DNA from: Schistosoma haematobium
Taxonomy: Eukaryota > Platyhelminthes > Trematoda > Strigeidida > Schistosomatidae
Reading direction: 5' to 3'
Assembly (NCBI RefSeq): GCF_000699445.3
Contig: NC_067196.1
Location: forward strand, 87,460,364-87,524,363
Length of the DNA stretch: 64,000 nucleotides
Shown here: positions 10,380 through 22,512 of the stretch, in pieces
Numbering within the stretch: the stretch's first letter is position 1
Layout of the letters: each line of letters starts with the position of its first letter
Position numbers and translations under genes: made by a program
Notes under the pieces: generated by a model
What the model was told of the DNA's origin: nothing
The model's database searches: none
Seen by the model: only the letters and a program-made list of their open reading frames with translations

Positions 10380-12650
10380 TTGTGACCTATTCTGAACAAT
10401 ATCGCCAACCAATGGTTACGGTAATCGCAAGGTCCCCAAACCGGTAGTCTGTACCTACACATACGGCTCACTTCAACATTTATTGACGTCTCGGATTAAT
10501 GCCCCCTCCGGCTCTCTTCTGACTTACATACTTTTACATCGTCTAACATTGTGTATAGTTGATTAAAAATACGTTATACATATTCCAAAAAAGTTATTCG
10601 ATGAATTTTAAATGATTTTAAATAATCACTAATTTTTCGGTGGTGGTTATTCTGTTGGAAATATATTGTCCAAACATATTTTTATTTTGTAAGGCAAGAA
10701 TAACGAACATTATGGAATGAAATAAATTTATGCTCTAATGCATTCCCATACGCAGTGATTTCTACAAATGAAATGTTTTAAAATTGCAATTTTATGTGTG
10801 CTTATCGTTCATGACTTTGCATATCTATATACTGCTGACTATCTGATAGGAAGCACAGACAATCCCATCTACATCTAAATCTTGTTTGTCAACGATTATA
10901 ACACCAGAGCATCACTGTAAACATTCAGAGTTGCCAAATTCGGTACACTTCATTAGATTTTCCTAGTATACCACTGACAATAAAGGCATTTGCTTGTTGG
11001 AAAAAAAGGATCTATTCTGGATTACCCATAACCGACGACTATCAGTGAACTGTAAACATTCAACATATTGGCAGATCTCTAACGTAGATTTATACCCAAC
11101 CGCGTCTTTTATGAGCTTATTAACAAACCAATTTTGAGAGTCAAGAACAATCAAACTACATAGCAGTACAAGGAAAGCATTCATCTATGTTAAAAAAATC
11201 GCCAAGTCAACTATGCCTGCCTGCCATGATATCCAAGCAACTATAAGAATATATGCAGACACATCCGACTCGACAATCGGTGATCTTACAACAATGGATA
11301 TATAATCTGGATTCTTCTCTGGAGTGTTGCGAGATACTGAATCGAGGCGTAGAACTCTTAGCTGTGTGGTGTAGTAAGCGGCATCTGAAGGCCAGGAACG
11401 CACCATTTCCACAAATCGTAAACCCCCTTGAGGTTGCAAAATCAGATGACAGCTCTGACTCGAGTAAAGAGCCTTCACAAGGTTTATGTACTTCTGTAGT
11501 ACACCTTTCAATGACAGACACTGCCACAGAACCTCTCGGTCTAGAGCCAAATGCTACATCTAAGTCAAAAGAAACTATCATTGTTGGACGCCAATAAGCA
11601 TGCCTGTGTTCTAAAACCTGACGAGCGGTAAATATTTGGTCGACGCAGCCACGATTAGGTCTGAAACCAGTCTGATTTTCTTGTGTTTGCAGTCCATGAG
11701 TCTTAGGGGCCCGATAATTATTGAGCCTATTATTTTAGATGCTATATTAGTCAAACTAATCCCTTTATGGTTATCGCAGGATGATTTTGACCCCTTTTTA
11801 TATATTGGGACAATCGGTGATTGCGACTAATCAAGATGGGATTACGTCCAACTTCCAGATTTTAACTAAAATATTAGTCAACCTAATAGCTAAAAATGGG
11901 CCACCATACTTAAAGACCTCTAAAACCAATCCACTTGCACCAGCTGCTCTTCCTCGTTTCAGATTAGCTATGGCTTTTTGGACTTCAACTAGAGTCGGAG
12001 GGACAATTCAATGCTCCATCCAGGCTGTTTGGGAATGGTGGGTAGTTGTAGAGTAGCTGAATTGCTCCTTCGTATTCCGCCCATCGTTCTAAACATCTGG
12101 GCTGAGAGCAGATAAGAGTGTCGTCTTTTTCCGAGATCGTCTCACACTTCATTTTTTAATTCTAGTTTCTTTTATTAGTCTGAAAAGCTGTCTGGTGTTA
12201 CCTACAGCCGCTGCCTTTTCCATATCTTGCTTTCATTTCCCACCACTGCTTACGGTCGTTCCTTAGACTTTTGGTTAACCTAGATCTAATTTGTTTTCGT
12301 TCTTCATAGTGTTGGGATAAATTTACGAGAATCTATCAGTGCAATAGACTTATTAAAAATCAACTGGTTTTTCGTGACCCTTTGGTTTAAATCACTAATA
12401 AATGTCACTACTTTCCATAGCTGATTTTATGTCTTTCCAAGAAACATCTGGGTCAGCCTTGATTTCAGAACTACCTAAGTGTGACCTCAGTTGTTCCTGG
12501 GATCTACTTTTAGCTTTCTCGTCATTGGATTCAACTCTAATGGGTCACCCTAATATGGTTTTTCTGCGTCCAGTGAGGCGCAGGCAAATGCGTGCTGGTA
12601 TTAGAGCATGGTCAGAGTCTGAACATGCACTCTAGGTGCCTTGCCACAGA
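10380..12650 (-). mobile_element. decayed RTE-clade element, family B
   Basis: Minus-strand remnants of a second RTE family. 11190-12650 translates in broken frames to pieces of linker and RT: HALIPARICLRLTGRRKTIL, LFRLIKETRIKK, GFRPNRGCVDQIFTARQVLE, then DREVLWQCLSLKGV.QKYINL. 10380-10520 matches the family's C-terminal region (compare 31261-31345). The segment between, about 10521-11189, is not recognisable as RTE. Many stops and indels; dead. Confidence 0.65.
10963..11184 (-). CDS. putative small protein with signal-peptide-like N-terminus
   Basis: An open frame of 73 residues with a hydrophobic start MNAFLVLLCSLIVLD, followed by a mixed polar region and Cys-containing ICQYVECLQF. I do not recognise it. 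Acceptor-like aatgtttacag strings lie inside (near 11055) and just below (near 10915), which could mean it is one exon of a larger small-secreted gene. It directly abuts the decayed RTE fragment, so a chance frame is at least as likely. Confidence 0.2.
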   Translation of the reverse strand: MNAFLVLLCSLIVLDSQNWFVNKLIKDAVGYKSTLEICQYVECLQFTDSRRLWVIQNRSFFSNKQMPLLSVVY

Positions 12651-15097
12651 TAAGTTTTCGAACCGCTTTTACGGGGTCAAACTTGTTGAACTACATTAAC
12701 TTTAATGAAAGGACTACAATGTCTATCACAAGTTGTCACTGATAACTCCGAAGACCCAGCTTAAATAAGAACAGGTGAGGACAATTTACTACTAATTCAT
12801 TCAGAAATAAAGATCGTTTAACTATCCCGAACTAATACCGTCACGTCTTGAATATGTTGCACTACTTGAAATATCCAGGTGTTCGGATCCTGTTGGACAA
12901 CTAGACATTTACTAGGCCTCACAGTGTGGCCCGTAGCTAAGTACACGAATCCAAACTGAGTAAATGAGTTGACAGATAACAACCATTAAGCTTATCTCTC
13001 AACGATTTCGCTGGTTTAGAGTGAATAAAAACGTGGTGTTTTCATCCGTGCGTAAATTATCAAAAATCTGTTCTTGATTCCCAAAGCGGACTTCGACTGT
13101 GTCAATCTTGATCTCGCAGAACAAAGTGAGCACTTCTACTTCCTAACAAACCAGAAGCAACACCAAGCAAGCACATCACTGTTGAGATGGTAGCGCGCAC
13201 TTTTGTCGAACTGAAAACTTTGATTTAAGACAAGTTGGTCACTAAAACCTGACTCGAATACTTTGAAACTAAGCACTTAATAAAAGTAATAATAAAGATG
13301 ACTAGAAGCCCATAAAACACAAAAAATTAACATTATTAGCACATATAACTGATTATGTATACCCGGTTATCTAGATGACAGTATGTAACATGGTGATCTA
13401 AGTTTAGTTCAGCAAAATACTATTAAGCACAGTATTGCGTATCAACTAATAAATTACGGGGATAAGTTAGTATACTGCAGAAGATAACCAAACGGAAAAA
13501 TAGTATATCGCTAGGATATGACTAGTTTGAATTAAATTGCTTTTACTAAACAAATAGGTAACTGATTTTCGAAAACATATTTATAAACTGAACACGACTT
13601 GAGTAAAAGTGAGGACTACTACTAGTTATTTACTTGGTAGAAAAAATAAACACATGAAATAAACTTGGATTACTTTTAGTTTGGTTATTCATCCTCTGAA
13701 GTGGCTTACACTAAGTCACGAAACGCCAGAAAATCTAATTTTTCTACTCATTGGGATACTACAAATATATTATGCATTTATAACAATCTACTCAACGCTC
13801 AATTTATTCGAAATTACCAAGTCAAACCTTGGTAATGATACCTACAACCAAATAAAGTATTACTTATTTTGTACCAGCAAGTTCAGGTAGAAGCACTGAC
13901 TTGAAATACAAAGGTAACTAGATTCATGTCTTCATTCTTTCGGTTAAGACGACCTTTTGTTAACTTGTAACATTGGTACCTCTAGCTTTCCGTTCAAACA
14001 TGCACTGAAGTATGCCCAGGGTACAAACTCTAGGAAGACTATTCATAAACTATTACTTAAGTTTGACTAAACGGGTTGCAAACAAGACACCAATTTTCAG
14101 AATTTACTAAAGGTTGTAATTCAAACACGTTTATTACGACCCACTAAGCTCAATCTGTAAGATTATTCTATATCACATGGGTGAAACTTATTGAGACCAC
14201 ATTAACTGTATTGTATTACTTTTAATGTACCAAGAGATGTACTGATATCTCCATATTTTAATTCAGAAAGGTTATTTGCCCACGAAGATCCTAGCTAAAT
14301 CGCCCAGTACTGGGTTACGTATTAATAAGTGCTGATAGAACTTAAGTAATAAACTAAAAGTCTGGGATACAATTAAAAAGATACTGATTAAGTTAAATCA
14401 ACATTTATATCTGGTTTAGGAATGGTTAATTAAATATATAACCAAGTTGTGAAACCTGGTTACATTATGTCTATAATTCTTGGCGCACAAACGACGTCGT
14501 GTTACAAATTAATTATAGTCACCAAATCAAACTAACTAGCGGCATACCATTCTTAAGAACTATCAATGAAAGACAAACCCCTTGCCCGCCAAAGCCGACA
14601 AGGCAACAGGAGGATATCAGATGTGCACTGAGCACAGTCGAAACAAACAAAACTACTACACTCCCTATACGAAAAGGTAGTATATAAATAAATTTATGGA
14701 CCTTACATCATACATGATACCGGAAAGTAGGTAAATTTTTAAACCTGATGACGTCAAATTAACACACTAATGTTGTCAGCATATCCGACCAACGTTAGTT
14801 TCTATCTTCGAACGCCATATGGGTTGCTTGTAAACAGGATTACTCTCCCTCACCTTATTCTCAATTCTGCCTACCCATGGCTTTGTATATAGAATACTTG
14901 CATCGCGAGTATCGTTTTCAAAAACAAAAGTAGAATAGATGACCCATAGTAACATATAACTACCTTCAACATATAGCCTTACAAGCATTCGACATTGATG
15001 CTGACTTTGACTTCAACTTTTGCAGACAGAATAAGGGAACTGTTTCCTCCTTGATTTTAGCTACAGAGAGGTATGGTTTTTGATACATTCCTCCTCA
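12651..15097. other. non-coding with a dispersed repeat fragment
   Basis: Mostly unrecognised AT-rich DNA. About 13797-13880 (aatttattcgaaattaccaa...) resembles 42541-42620, so it is part of a dispersed repeat. No supported exon. Confidence 0.5.
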
Positions 15098-15270
15098 GTA
15101 GTAAGTAAATTCCGAAAACAAATGACTTTGTAGGTTTTCGACATTGATATTGACATTGTTAGTCTCATTGAACACACCCGTAGCTGGAGGTGCTTGTTCA
15201 AACATCTACACCAGACCACGTTTGCACACGCCGTGCTGTGAGTCTCTTGCGACAACTAGTCAGCCTAAAT
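15098..15270 (+). repeat. diverged LTR fragment, family R
   Basis: Shares the order gtaagtaaat, gtaggttttcgacattga, ccgtagctgg, and acgccgtgct with the solo LTRs at 16709, 17742 and 19267, but is strongly diverged and lacks clean ends. Confidence 0.45.
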
Positions 15271-15409
15271 TCCATACATAGCACCAATTTTTTTACCCAT
15301 GCACACGTTCACATCTCACCATCCTTGACTTCTGGCTATGTTGGTTTTGGAGTCTTTGGGTAAGAAGTTCCAGAAATCTGAGCTTTTCAACTATGCCTAG
15401 ACGTGACGC

Positions 15410-15445
15410 CTGTAGCGGTAAATAAATCCTCATTTCGAGTCTGGA
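15410..15445 (+). repeat. possible LTR start, family R
   Basis: TGTAGCGGTAAATAAATCC matches the 5' end of the R-family LTRs for about 20 bases; sequence beyond differs. Short remnant or related subfamily. Confidence 0.3.
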
Positions 15446-15632
15446 CTTTTCCGTTGTCCTACTACACTATTAGGAATCACACGATTCCGAACGACCGCCT
15501 GCAACCTACAAGCTAACAAGTTGGTGGGATGATTTCACTGTCAGTTAAATGATTTACTCTCAACTGCAAACGTTTTACAGTAGACCGACGCTCTCCCACT
15601 CGTGTCACTGGGTGTTTGCAATGCAATGAAAA

Positions 15633-15896
15633 TTGACGTTGGATACATTACGGTACGATTTGTTTACGCAACGAAACTCAGACATCCAGGGGGAATTCGT
15701 GGATCCTTCACCTTTTTCAACGAATACGGATCTAAACCCTTACAATTGCAGATTTACAAATGCTATGCGTTCAGGTAAACTTGTTTCCACTCGACCTCAA
15801 TCAACTGATGTTTTCGTTAAACCTGTCTTATCATACAGTACACACGTTCCATTGCCAAACAACGAAGACAATACTCCAGAAACATACGGTGAGTTT
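15633..15896 (+). CDS. putative coding exon, low-complexity N-terminal type
   Basis: Open from a stop at 15627 to a good donor, TACG|gtgagt, at about 15895/15896. It reads RNSDIQGEFVDPSPFST...NPYNCRFTNAMRSGKLV...PLPNNEDNTPETYG, polar and disordered-looking like N-termini of USP proteins. A start could be the ATG in NAMRSG, or an upstream acceptor such as aactcag|ACATCC. It might be a 5' exon of the plus-strand USP gene (22474 onward), but that exon's upstream splice site is not clear, so linkage is inference. Confidence 0.35.
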
Positions 15897-15899
15897 AAA

Positions 15900-16704
15900 C
15901 AATAAATTTTCTGCAATAATATGGTCATTTTAGATGGTTCATACAGTGACGGCCATATAATTATCTGGGCTCCTTCATTTGTTCTAAGTCGAGCAAATGA
16001 AAGGTCAACAGCATCAAGCATACTGAAATTAGATGCAACACTGCATTTTACCACTAGCTGTAAATAGCCTTATATATGTCAAATCTAATGAATAATCTAA
16101 ATCCCAAAACTAATCCAGGAGGGTTTGACATGTTATTTGGTATTTATTAACATATATGCATTTTCACTTGGACTAGCCGTATATATTTTATATGAACCAC
16201 TTCCCAAACTGTTTTCGATAGAAGATATATTTCATAACTTTAAATGACATACCATTATGAGTGTGTCGTTTTCAGAAGAACTGCATTAGACTGAACATTA
16301 ATTTGATACTTTTTAGTTCTAACCATCGTTGCTACATATTCATGAATTTACAAGGATAGCTACGGCAACCATTTATGAAATTCTATATTATACCCGTCTT
16401 TTAACTGTAATTCCTTATGTCTGAACTTTAAAAGAAATTTTCGCCAAGTTTATTTTTCTAATTTTGTATTTCATATAAATGGGCACGTTAACCTAACCTA
16501 TACATGCATTGTATCATAACTCTATCCTATTTGAATTTAGCAATTATTTGAACTGTCCTCAACATATTCAACTAAATCCATTATAGTCGTTATTGCTATG
16601 TGTATTTGCATTTAGGAATTGGGATATCACTTTAGTTGCCTTAAAAATACTTGTAACATGGTTCAGATAATAAGATTACCTCACTACTGCACTATTACAC
16701 CAGT
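15900..16704. other. non-coding, nothing recognised
   Basis: AT-rich, no exon or repeat identified. Confidence 0.5.
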
Positions 16705-16708
16705 ATAA

Positions 16709-17027
16709 TGTAGCGGTAAATAATTCCCCAAAATAAATAGCTCTGTAAGTTTTCGACATTGGATGCTGACCACATGTTTTAATGGACTCACCTAGCTGAA
16801 GGCGCTCGGTCATGCATCCGCATCAGATCACTTGTGGGAACGCCATGCTCAACACCTACTGCAGTCGTTAGCCAGACTAGATCAGACAATTCCGACATAT
16901 TGGCAATCGTCAAATACAACTTCTGATCTCCTCGATTCTGTCTTTTGATTTCTTTTGGTGGGTACGAGTTATATTAGATGTTACTGGTAAAAGCGTTATC
17001 AAATACTGTATACCTGTGCCATCTTCA
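16709..17027 (+). mobile_element. solo LTR, family R (319 bp)
   Basis: Starts TGTAGCGGTAAATAA and ends CATCTTCA, flanked by a 4-bp direct repeat ataa (16705-16708 and 17028-17031). It is the same length and sequence type as 17742-18067. TG...CA ends, short target duplications and no internal coding sequence indicate a solo LTR left by recombination. Length is close to LTRs reported for schistosome gypsy-type elements; I do not assign a name. Confidence 0.75.
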
Positions 17028-17031
17028 ATAA

Positions 17032-17737
17032 TGACTAACCAACCAGGCAGTTGTCGACTAAACAGGCATTTGAAATAAAAAATCCTGAGCCCACTCTTAA
17101 AATTAACAATATGTAGATGGATAATTTTGAATTGCACTAGTTGATGTAATCACACACCTCGGATGCGGTAACGCTACAAACTTCTGCTATTTCAGAATCA
17201 CCTAAAACAACAATATATATTATCCACTTGCTAATTCCCAATCAACTCTACAACTTGTTAAACATAATGGTTTCTGGACTTCGTCATGAAGAATTGTCAT
17301 GACTTGACAATCACATAATATGATTGATAGAGTTGATGAAACTATTGACAAAATCAGTCAACAAATTTGCTTTTAATTATCATAAAGTAGTGTTGTTTCC
17401 TCGTTATCCTTATCCATTACGGAGGATTTTAGCTTGTTGCTCATTCGGCAAATACCTTAAAACCTTGTCAGTCTGGTTGGAGGTTTAGTGATAAAACCAC
17501 GCATGTAAATCACCAGTGTAAACAGTAGAACAAATCACCTGAAAACACCAATACTGACCAAGGATCAAACGATTATCATAGACGTGAGTCGGGAGTTGTA
17601 GTCCCCTTGGCTACAACTTATGTTCTTCCTGATAATCACATAGTCATCACTCGTTGACTATCAGCTTGTAGAAATTTATTTAGCCGGAAGTGTCGCACAG
17701 CATCATGTCAAACATTTATGGCACATTTGTTGTGTTA
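17032..17737. other. spacer between two solo LTRs
   Basis: No gag/pol similarity seen, and each flanking LTR has its own target duplication, so this is not the interior of one LTR element. Nothing else recognised. Confidence 0.55.
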
Positions 17738-17741
17738 ATTT

Positions 17742-18067
17742 TGTAGCGGTAAATAAATCCCCAAAATAAATAGCTCTGTAAGTTTTCGATAATGGATGCT
17801 GACCAAACTAGTTTTAGTGGAATCACCTACCTAAGGGCGCTCGGTCATGCATCCGCACCAGATCACGAGTGGGAACGCCGTGCTCAACAACCCTCGCAGT
17901 CGCTAGCCAGATTAGATCAGACGTTCCTCGATATATTGATAGTCTGTCAAATATATCTTCGAACCTCCTCACTTCTGTCTTTTGATTTCACTTGGTGGGT
18001 ATGATTCATATTAGAAGGTGTTACTATTTAAAGCGTTGTCGAACTCCGAATACCTGTGGCATCTCCA
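17742..18067 (+). mobile_element. solo LTR, family R (326 bp)
   Basis: TGTAGCGG...CATCTCCA with the 4-bp direct repeat attt at 17738-17741 and 18068-18071. Near-collinear with 16709-17027. A short open frame inside (from 17792) is a by-product of the LTR sequence, not a gene. Confidence 0.75.
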
Positions 18068-18071
18068 ATTT

Positions 18072-19266
18072 CAACGGCTTATAATCACTCAATTTCAAAT
18101 AAGTCGTTTTCTGCCTTATGCGGAACTCGATACTTGCAACTAACTTGTATACACCATCGCAAGTCTGAACATTGAGTCCAGAACATGTCTCTCACGAATA
18201 CATTCATGTTCAACGAATTGCTCTTAGTCATCTGCCAAAATGCACACAATTATCAACATTTTTACGTTAAAGAATTTCTGGTGACCATTCATATATATTA
18301 GCAGTTTTATTAAATCATATCACAGTCAAATAATAATGAGGTCAAGAAAAATCTCCCTGCGACTAAATAAACAGTGTTAAACTTGACAAACTAACTGCAA
18401 CACTAGTTGGAATTCTTCCTCTCCATGGTAATGCTTTTGTTCTTTCAGTTAGCCTACTAATGCAGATGTAGTTAGAATTCAACTCATAGGCACACCATGC
18501 CAAAACAAACGTAAACTAACTTTATAATTTCAAATGAGAATAATACCACTAGCAACACTTCCACAATATTGATTATTTTTGAATTTCTAAGAACAACTTA
18601 TGTGTACTACCTATAAGTTAAGCTATTAACTATTGGCTATTGCTACGCATCTTACTGCGACTTATTAAAATATCTCTACACGAAATCGTACCTGAATATT
18701 GTAATCTGTTTTTTAACTCCTGAATAATCTTCACGTAGATTTTCATTTTGCTAGTGTTAAGAATTAAACCAAGCATTTGAAATTGATACACCTATTTCCC
18801 CATCAATTACTGCCGCCTTCTTTTTGATTTTTCTTTCTGCTTGTCAATACCGGGGATTCTTATTGTTCTCGGTAACCTCCGGCGCGCGACAGACCTATAC
18901 AACTTGGTATCCAGCCAATGTCACGTTGATTCTGGCGGGAGAGTATTGTAGTGGCATTGCACCCTAACCACACGAACTTTGAAGCCGAGCATATAATTTC
19001 TGCAAAGACTTATATTCAACAACTGACATAAAGAGAAGGTCAATGATGGAGAGGGCGAAAAGAATTATTTCAATTCAGTCGGATGGCATGGCTCTTCATT
19101 ACTGCATTGTACTCAATGTCTTTTTATAGCAAAAGAAGAAGACCAGACGCTGCTGAACATTGCAACCTATCAGGAGAGTGTTCACCAACGACAAACTCAT
19201 TGAGTTTAAACTTCTGTCTGTTCACATCTTAGGGCCATCACTACCCCACTAGAAGGGGGAGTGATC
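18072..19266. other. non-coding, nothing recognised
   Basis: Unassigned. A locally GC-richer patch near 18880-19000 could be a repeat unknown to me. Confidence 0.4.
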
Positions 19267-19927
19267 TGTAGAGGTAAATATATCCGCAAAAGCAATAGCT
19301 TTGTAAGACTTCGACATTTGATTCCGACCACATTAGTTTTAATGGACTCATCTAGCTGAAGGGGCTTGGTTAGGCATACGCACCAGATCACGAGTGGGTA
19401 CGCTGTGCCCAACTTCTCCTAAAATAGCGAGTCAGATTAGATTGGTCACTTCCCGATATGTGGATAGTTTATCAACTTGTCGTATCGTAGGACACGAGGT
19501 GACCTTACACTGGAAATTCTCATCATTAACTGCGATTTGGGTATTAATATGTTTCATCTTTTTGCTCCCTCCGGCACTAATAATCTCCGAGGTCATAGCA
19601 AGAACACTCACAAACTACGTTCTAATAAACTTAATGTGGTGTACCTTTTTTCTCATCTCATCGTCAATGACCTGAAGGCCTTACCCGAACAAGTGGCATC
19701 AGCCGATTCAGTAAACATGTTCAAGGAGAAGGTGGACCTTAATTGGAAGGCAAACCGTCAAGATTAACACAGGTCCACCAAACTACAAAATTTATCATTG
19801 AAAACTGAAATACATCTTCAAACATCTTTGTTTCTGACTTCTGAATTCATTGGGTTGGCACGTTTCGATTATAGAAGGTGTAGCTGGTTAAGATGTTGTC
19901 CCACTGCGAGTACTTGTGGCACCTTCA
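19267..19927 (+). mobile_element. LTR of family R interrupted by a CR1 tail
   Basis: 19267-19470 matches the first part of the R-family LTR (TGTAGAGGTAAATA...), and 19798-19927 matches its last part (tagaaggtgt...acctgtggc-like...CA). Between them lies CR1 coding sequence. No target duplication was found around the LTR. Confidence 0.65.
19471..19797 (+). mobile_element. CR1-clade 3' fragment nested in an LTR
   Basis: Translates to LSYRRTRGDLTLEIL...LGINM...LRGHSKNTHKLRSNKLN...FSHLIVNDLKALPEQVASADSVNMFKEKVDL. This is the C-terminal tail of a CR1 polyprotein, homologous to the end of the larger copy at 22862-26700 ([17 protein letters not shown]...). The nesting order shows it inserted after the LTR. 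Confidence 0.75.
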
Positions 19928-22473
19928 AACTCGTTACCAAGGTGACTTGAGGAGATATAGCATCGATATAGCATGCATACCTATATCAAGCCATCAAATG
20001 GTTTATCTGTAGGACTCCGATTATGTCGCCGACATAAAAAAATCCACTCAATCCTCGTAATTTCTGTAATTTTCCTTTTCTTCCTAACTGTATATTCTGC
20101 TGTTTTGGATCGGAAGTACTCTTGTTCAGCCGCGGCTACGAACCCGGTTATAAAAAGTGGTCATCATAGACTCAAGGCCATATATTTGATCAAGATTGGT
20201 GAGGAGTCGGACCTCTGATAACTTCACACATACACATTTTTCCTTTTAATACGATTCGTGCACAAGATGTCTACACCGTGTCTTTTTCATTCCTGATGGC
20301 AAATCCGTTCTGGAAGACAAACATTTACCTGAAACCGGACAATTATCAATTGTATTTGTGTATTTCCCTTTTACACCTTGTTATTTTATACAGGCAGTGG
20401 AGCAGTTCTTCAGGATTGACTGATTTTCATCATTGCTTTTGAAGTAGATACTTCGTTATTTCTTACTTGACGGCGACTCACTTGTTTGAGCACCTGATAG
20501 TCGGGCAGAACATGGAAAATCGTATCTCATCAACATGGTGTTAAGTAGCACTCACCTCCTCTTCTCTTACAAGTTTCGATCAGCATGCAGTGAGCACGTA
20601 GCAAATCACCAGCGATAGTTCTGGAAGAAATGAAGTGCTTTTGGAAATCAACTCATACGTACAGAACATCGGTGAAGTCGTTGACCAACTTTCAAATTAA
20701 CCTTTTGCTTTCTTCAAAAACGTATCCAAAGTCTGCTTATGTTTATACTCTTATTATTATCATGATTGATCCCCTGGCACATAAGATTTTATTTTCTCCA
20801 TAACTTCCCGATTTTTCTCTCTTTCTTCTTAAGAAATTTTATACATGGCCATCCAAAGTTTACGAATAAGAACACCTTGTATTGTAATTAAATTGAATGT
20901 CCAGATTCACTCTCTCTACACCCCCTATATATGATCCATGAAAATTGATATTCCACGATTATTCTGTGCAAATACTTAGGACTTTCACCGAATCATACTG
21001 GACTATTACTGCATAAACTTTTATTCTGCAATTAAATCCTACTGCATCCTACTGTATAATTAAGTTTCTAAGAAAACCCAGAATGGTTTCGTAAGAACGC
21101 TTATGTACCAGTAAGTTGTGTCGAACCAGTGAAATGTCACTGAGCTCTAGCCAAATCATCCGGAAGTTGTGTCACAGTTTATCGATCCCCCTCAATGTTA
21201 CGGACGACCGACGCTCATCTGTTAATCGTATGACGTGGACCGTCCCGTGCGGTGGCGATCTCAGTATCTTCTCCACACCCATTCTTACTAATATATTCTC
21301 GCGACTACGTCCTCAAAGCAGACTTAGTACCTTTATACGACGAATGGGTAATCCAAGTAGTGTGCTGATTGTGAACTGTTGATTACACCAATCCCGCCTG
21401 ACTCGAGTAGGCTCACAACCATTCGACATCAGTGTTCTCCGTTGGTGATTTACAGTTGAATGCGAATAATAATAATAATAGTAATGATAGTGATGATTTA
21501 AACCAAATATAGTGTCAATATCAGCATTGATTATTAATCTCAAATATACCGCAAGTATTCGGATTTTGACAACAACTTCACACGCAACACCTTTATTAGA
21601 AGTCAGAAACGAAGAGGTTTGAAAATATATTTGGAAAGCCATAGATATATCGGGAAGCGTTTGATCAAAGCTGGTGAACGGTTGTAAGAGATGCTTAGTA
21701 TGGAGTACCCATTACTGATCTGACGAGGATGTGTGACCAAGCGCCTTAAGCTAGGTGTGTTTAGCAAAACTAACGTGGTCAGCATCAATGCCGAAGACAT
21801 GCAGAACTATTTATTTATCGCAGCTCGGACTTGACAACACTGTTGTCCGTAACACCTATGTAATGGAACATACCACACCCAGTCAAACTAAAAGTCAGCA
21901 AAAAGAGTCTGAAGATATATTTAGAACGCTTTAGTGTCGGTGATACTGCTAGTGAAGTCGTATTAACCTTTCCGTCAGTCCTTTTCGAGTGTGATAAATA
22001 AGCTAATAATGAATGGGTCTACTTCCAACATGATCATTGGTGAAATTGAAACATATAAACTGCATATTACAGATTATGTCAAACTTCGAGATACTAATCA
22101 TCTGGTTTGTACTCCTTCGGTTGGTTTCAGAATTTTATTCATTGCTATCTCAAAATTTTACTGTTCCTATGGTGCCTTGAAGGTTGTTGAAGGCGGGATT
22201 TTTAGTTTTATGACCACTCACATTTTGTTACCTAAATTACTGAGATACAAATATTATAAACAGATTGATGCTACTTTGAAAAATTGTCAGTAATAACACA
22301 AAGCAACCACACAGTATTTACGATTTCGTTGTAATTTGAAGACATTCAATTTTTTGGCTTATTTAGTCTTAGCTGGATTACATTCTTGTCTTTTGTCACA
22401 TATAAATGCAGAGTTATGGGATTTTTACTCCTCTAGAAACACCTTGCTTAATGCATTTATTATAAATGCTATA
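19928..22473. other. upstream of the USP gene, no supported gene
   Basis: Open frames around 19973-20218, 21116-21382 and 21991-22293 lack recognisable domains. (aat)n near 21468-21485. The last few hundred bases may contain the USP promoter and 5' UTR. Confidence 0.45.
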
Positions 22474-22512
22474 ATGGACGACATGAGTAAACAATCTGAT
22501 TTCAAGCTATCG
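22474..22512 (+). CDS. USP exon 1 (start exon, tentative)
   Basis: [13 protein letters not shown], ending at donor TCG|gtaaga in phase 0. The ATG is chosen because it is followed by a short intron typical of schistosome gene starts. The frame is open further up to about 22336, and acceptor-like ag sites there (for example near 22405 and 22433) leave room for an upstream exon. Confidence 0.55.

Noticed and set aside
17032..17737. Interior of a complete LTR retrotransposon between two LTRs
   Set aside because: The spacer has no gag/pol motifs and each LTR has its own target duplication.
17792..18004. 70-codon open frame
   Set aside because: It lies wholly in a solo LTR and is disrupted in the sister LTR copies.
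19973..20218. 81-codon open frame with a hydrophobic segment
   Set aside because: One TM-like stretch alone is weak evidence; no splice or homology support.
21991..22293. 100-codon open frame just upstream of the USP start
   Set aside because: No domain, poor coding character, no convincing splice sites; possibly 5' UTR or promoter DNA.
22336..22473. In-frame upstream extension of USP exon 1
   Set aside because: The frame is open but hydrophobic and unlike the polar USP N-terminus; kept as an alternative only.
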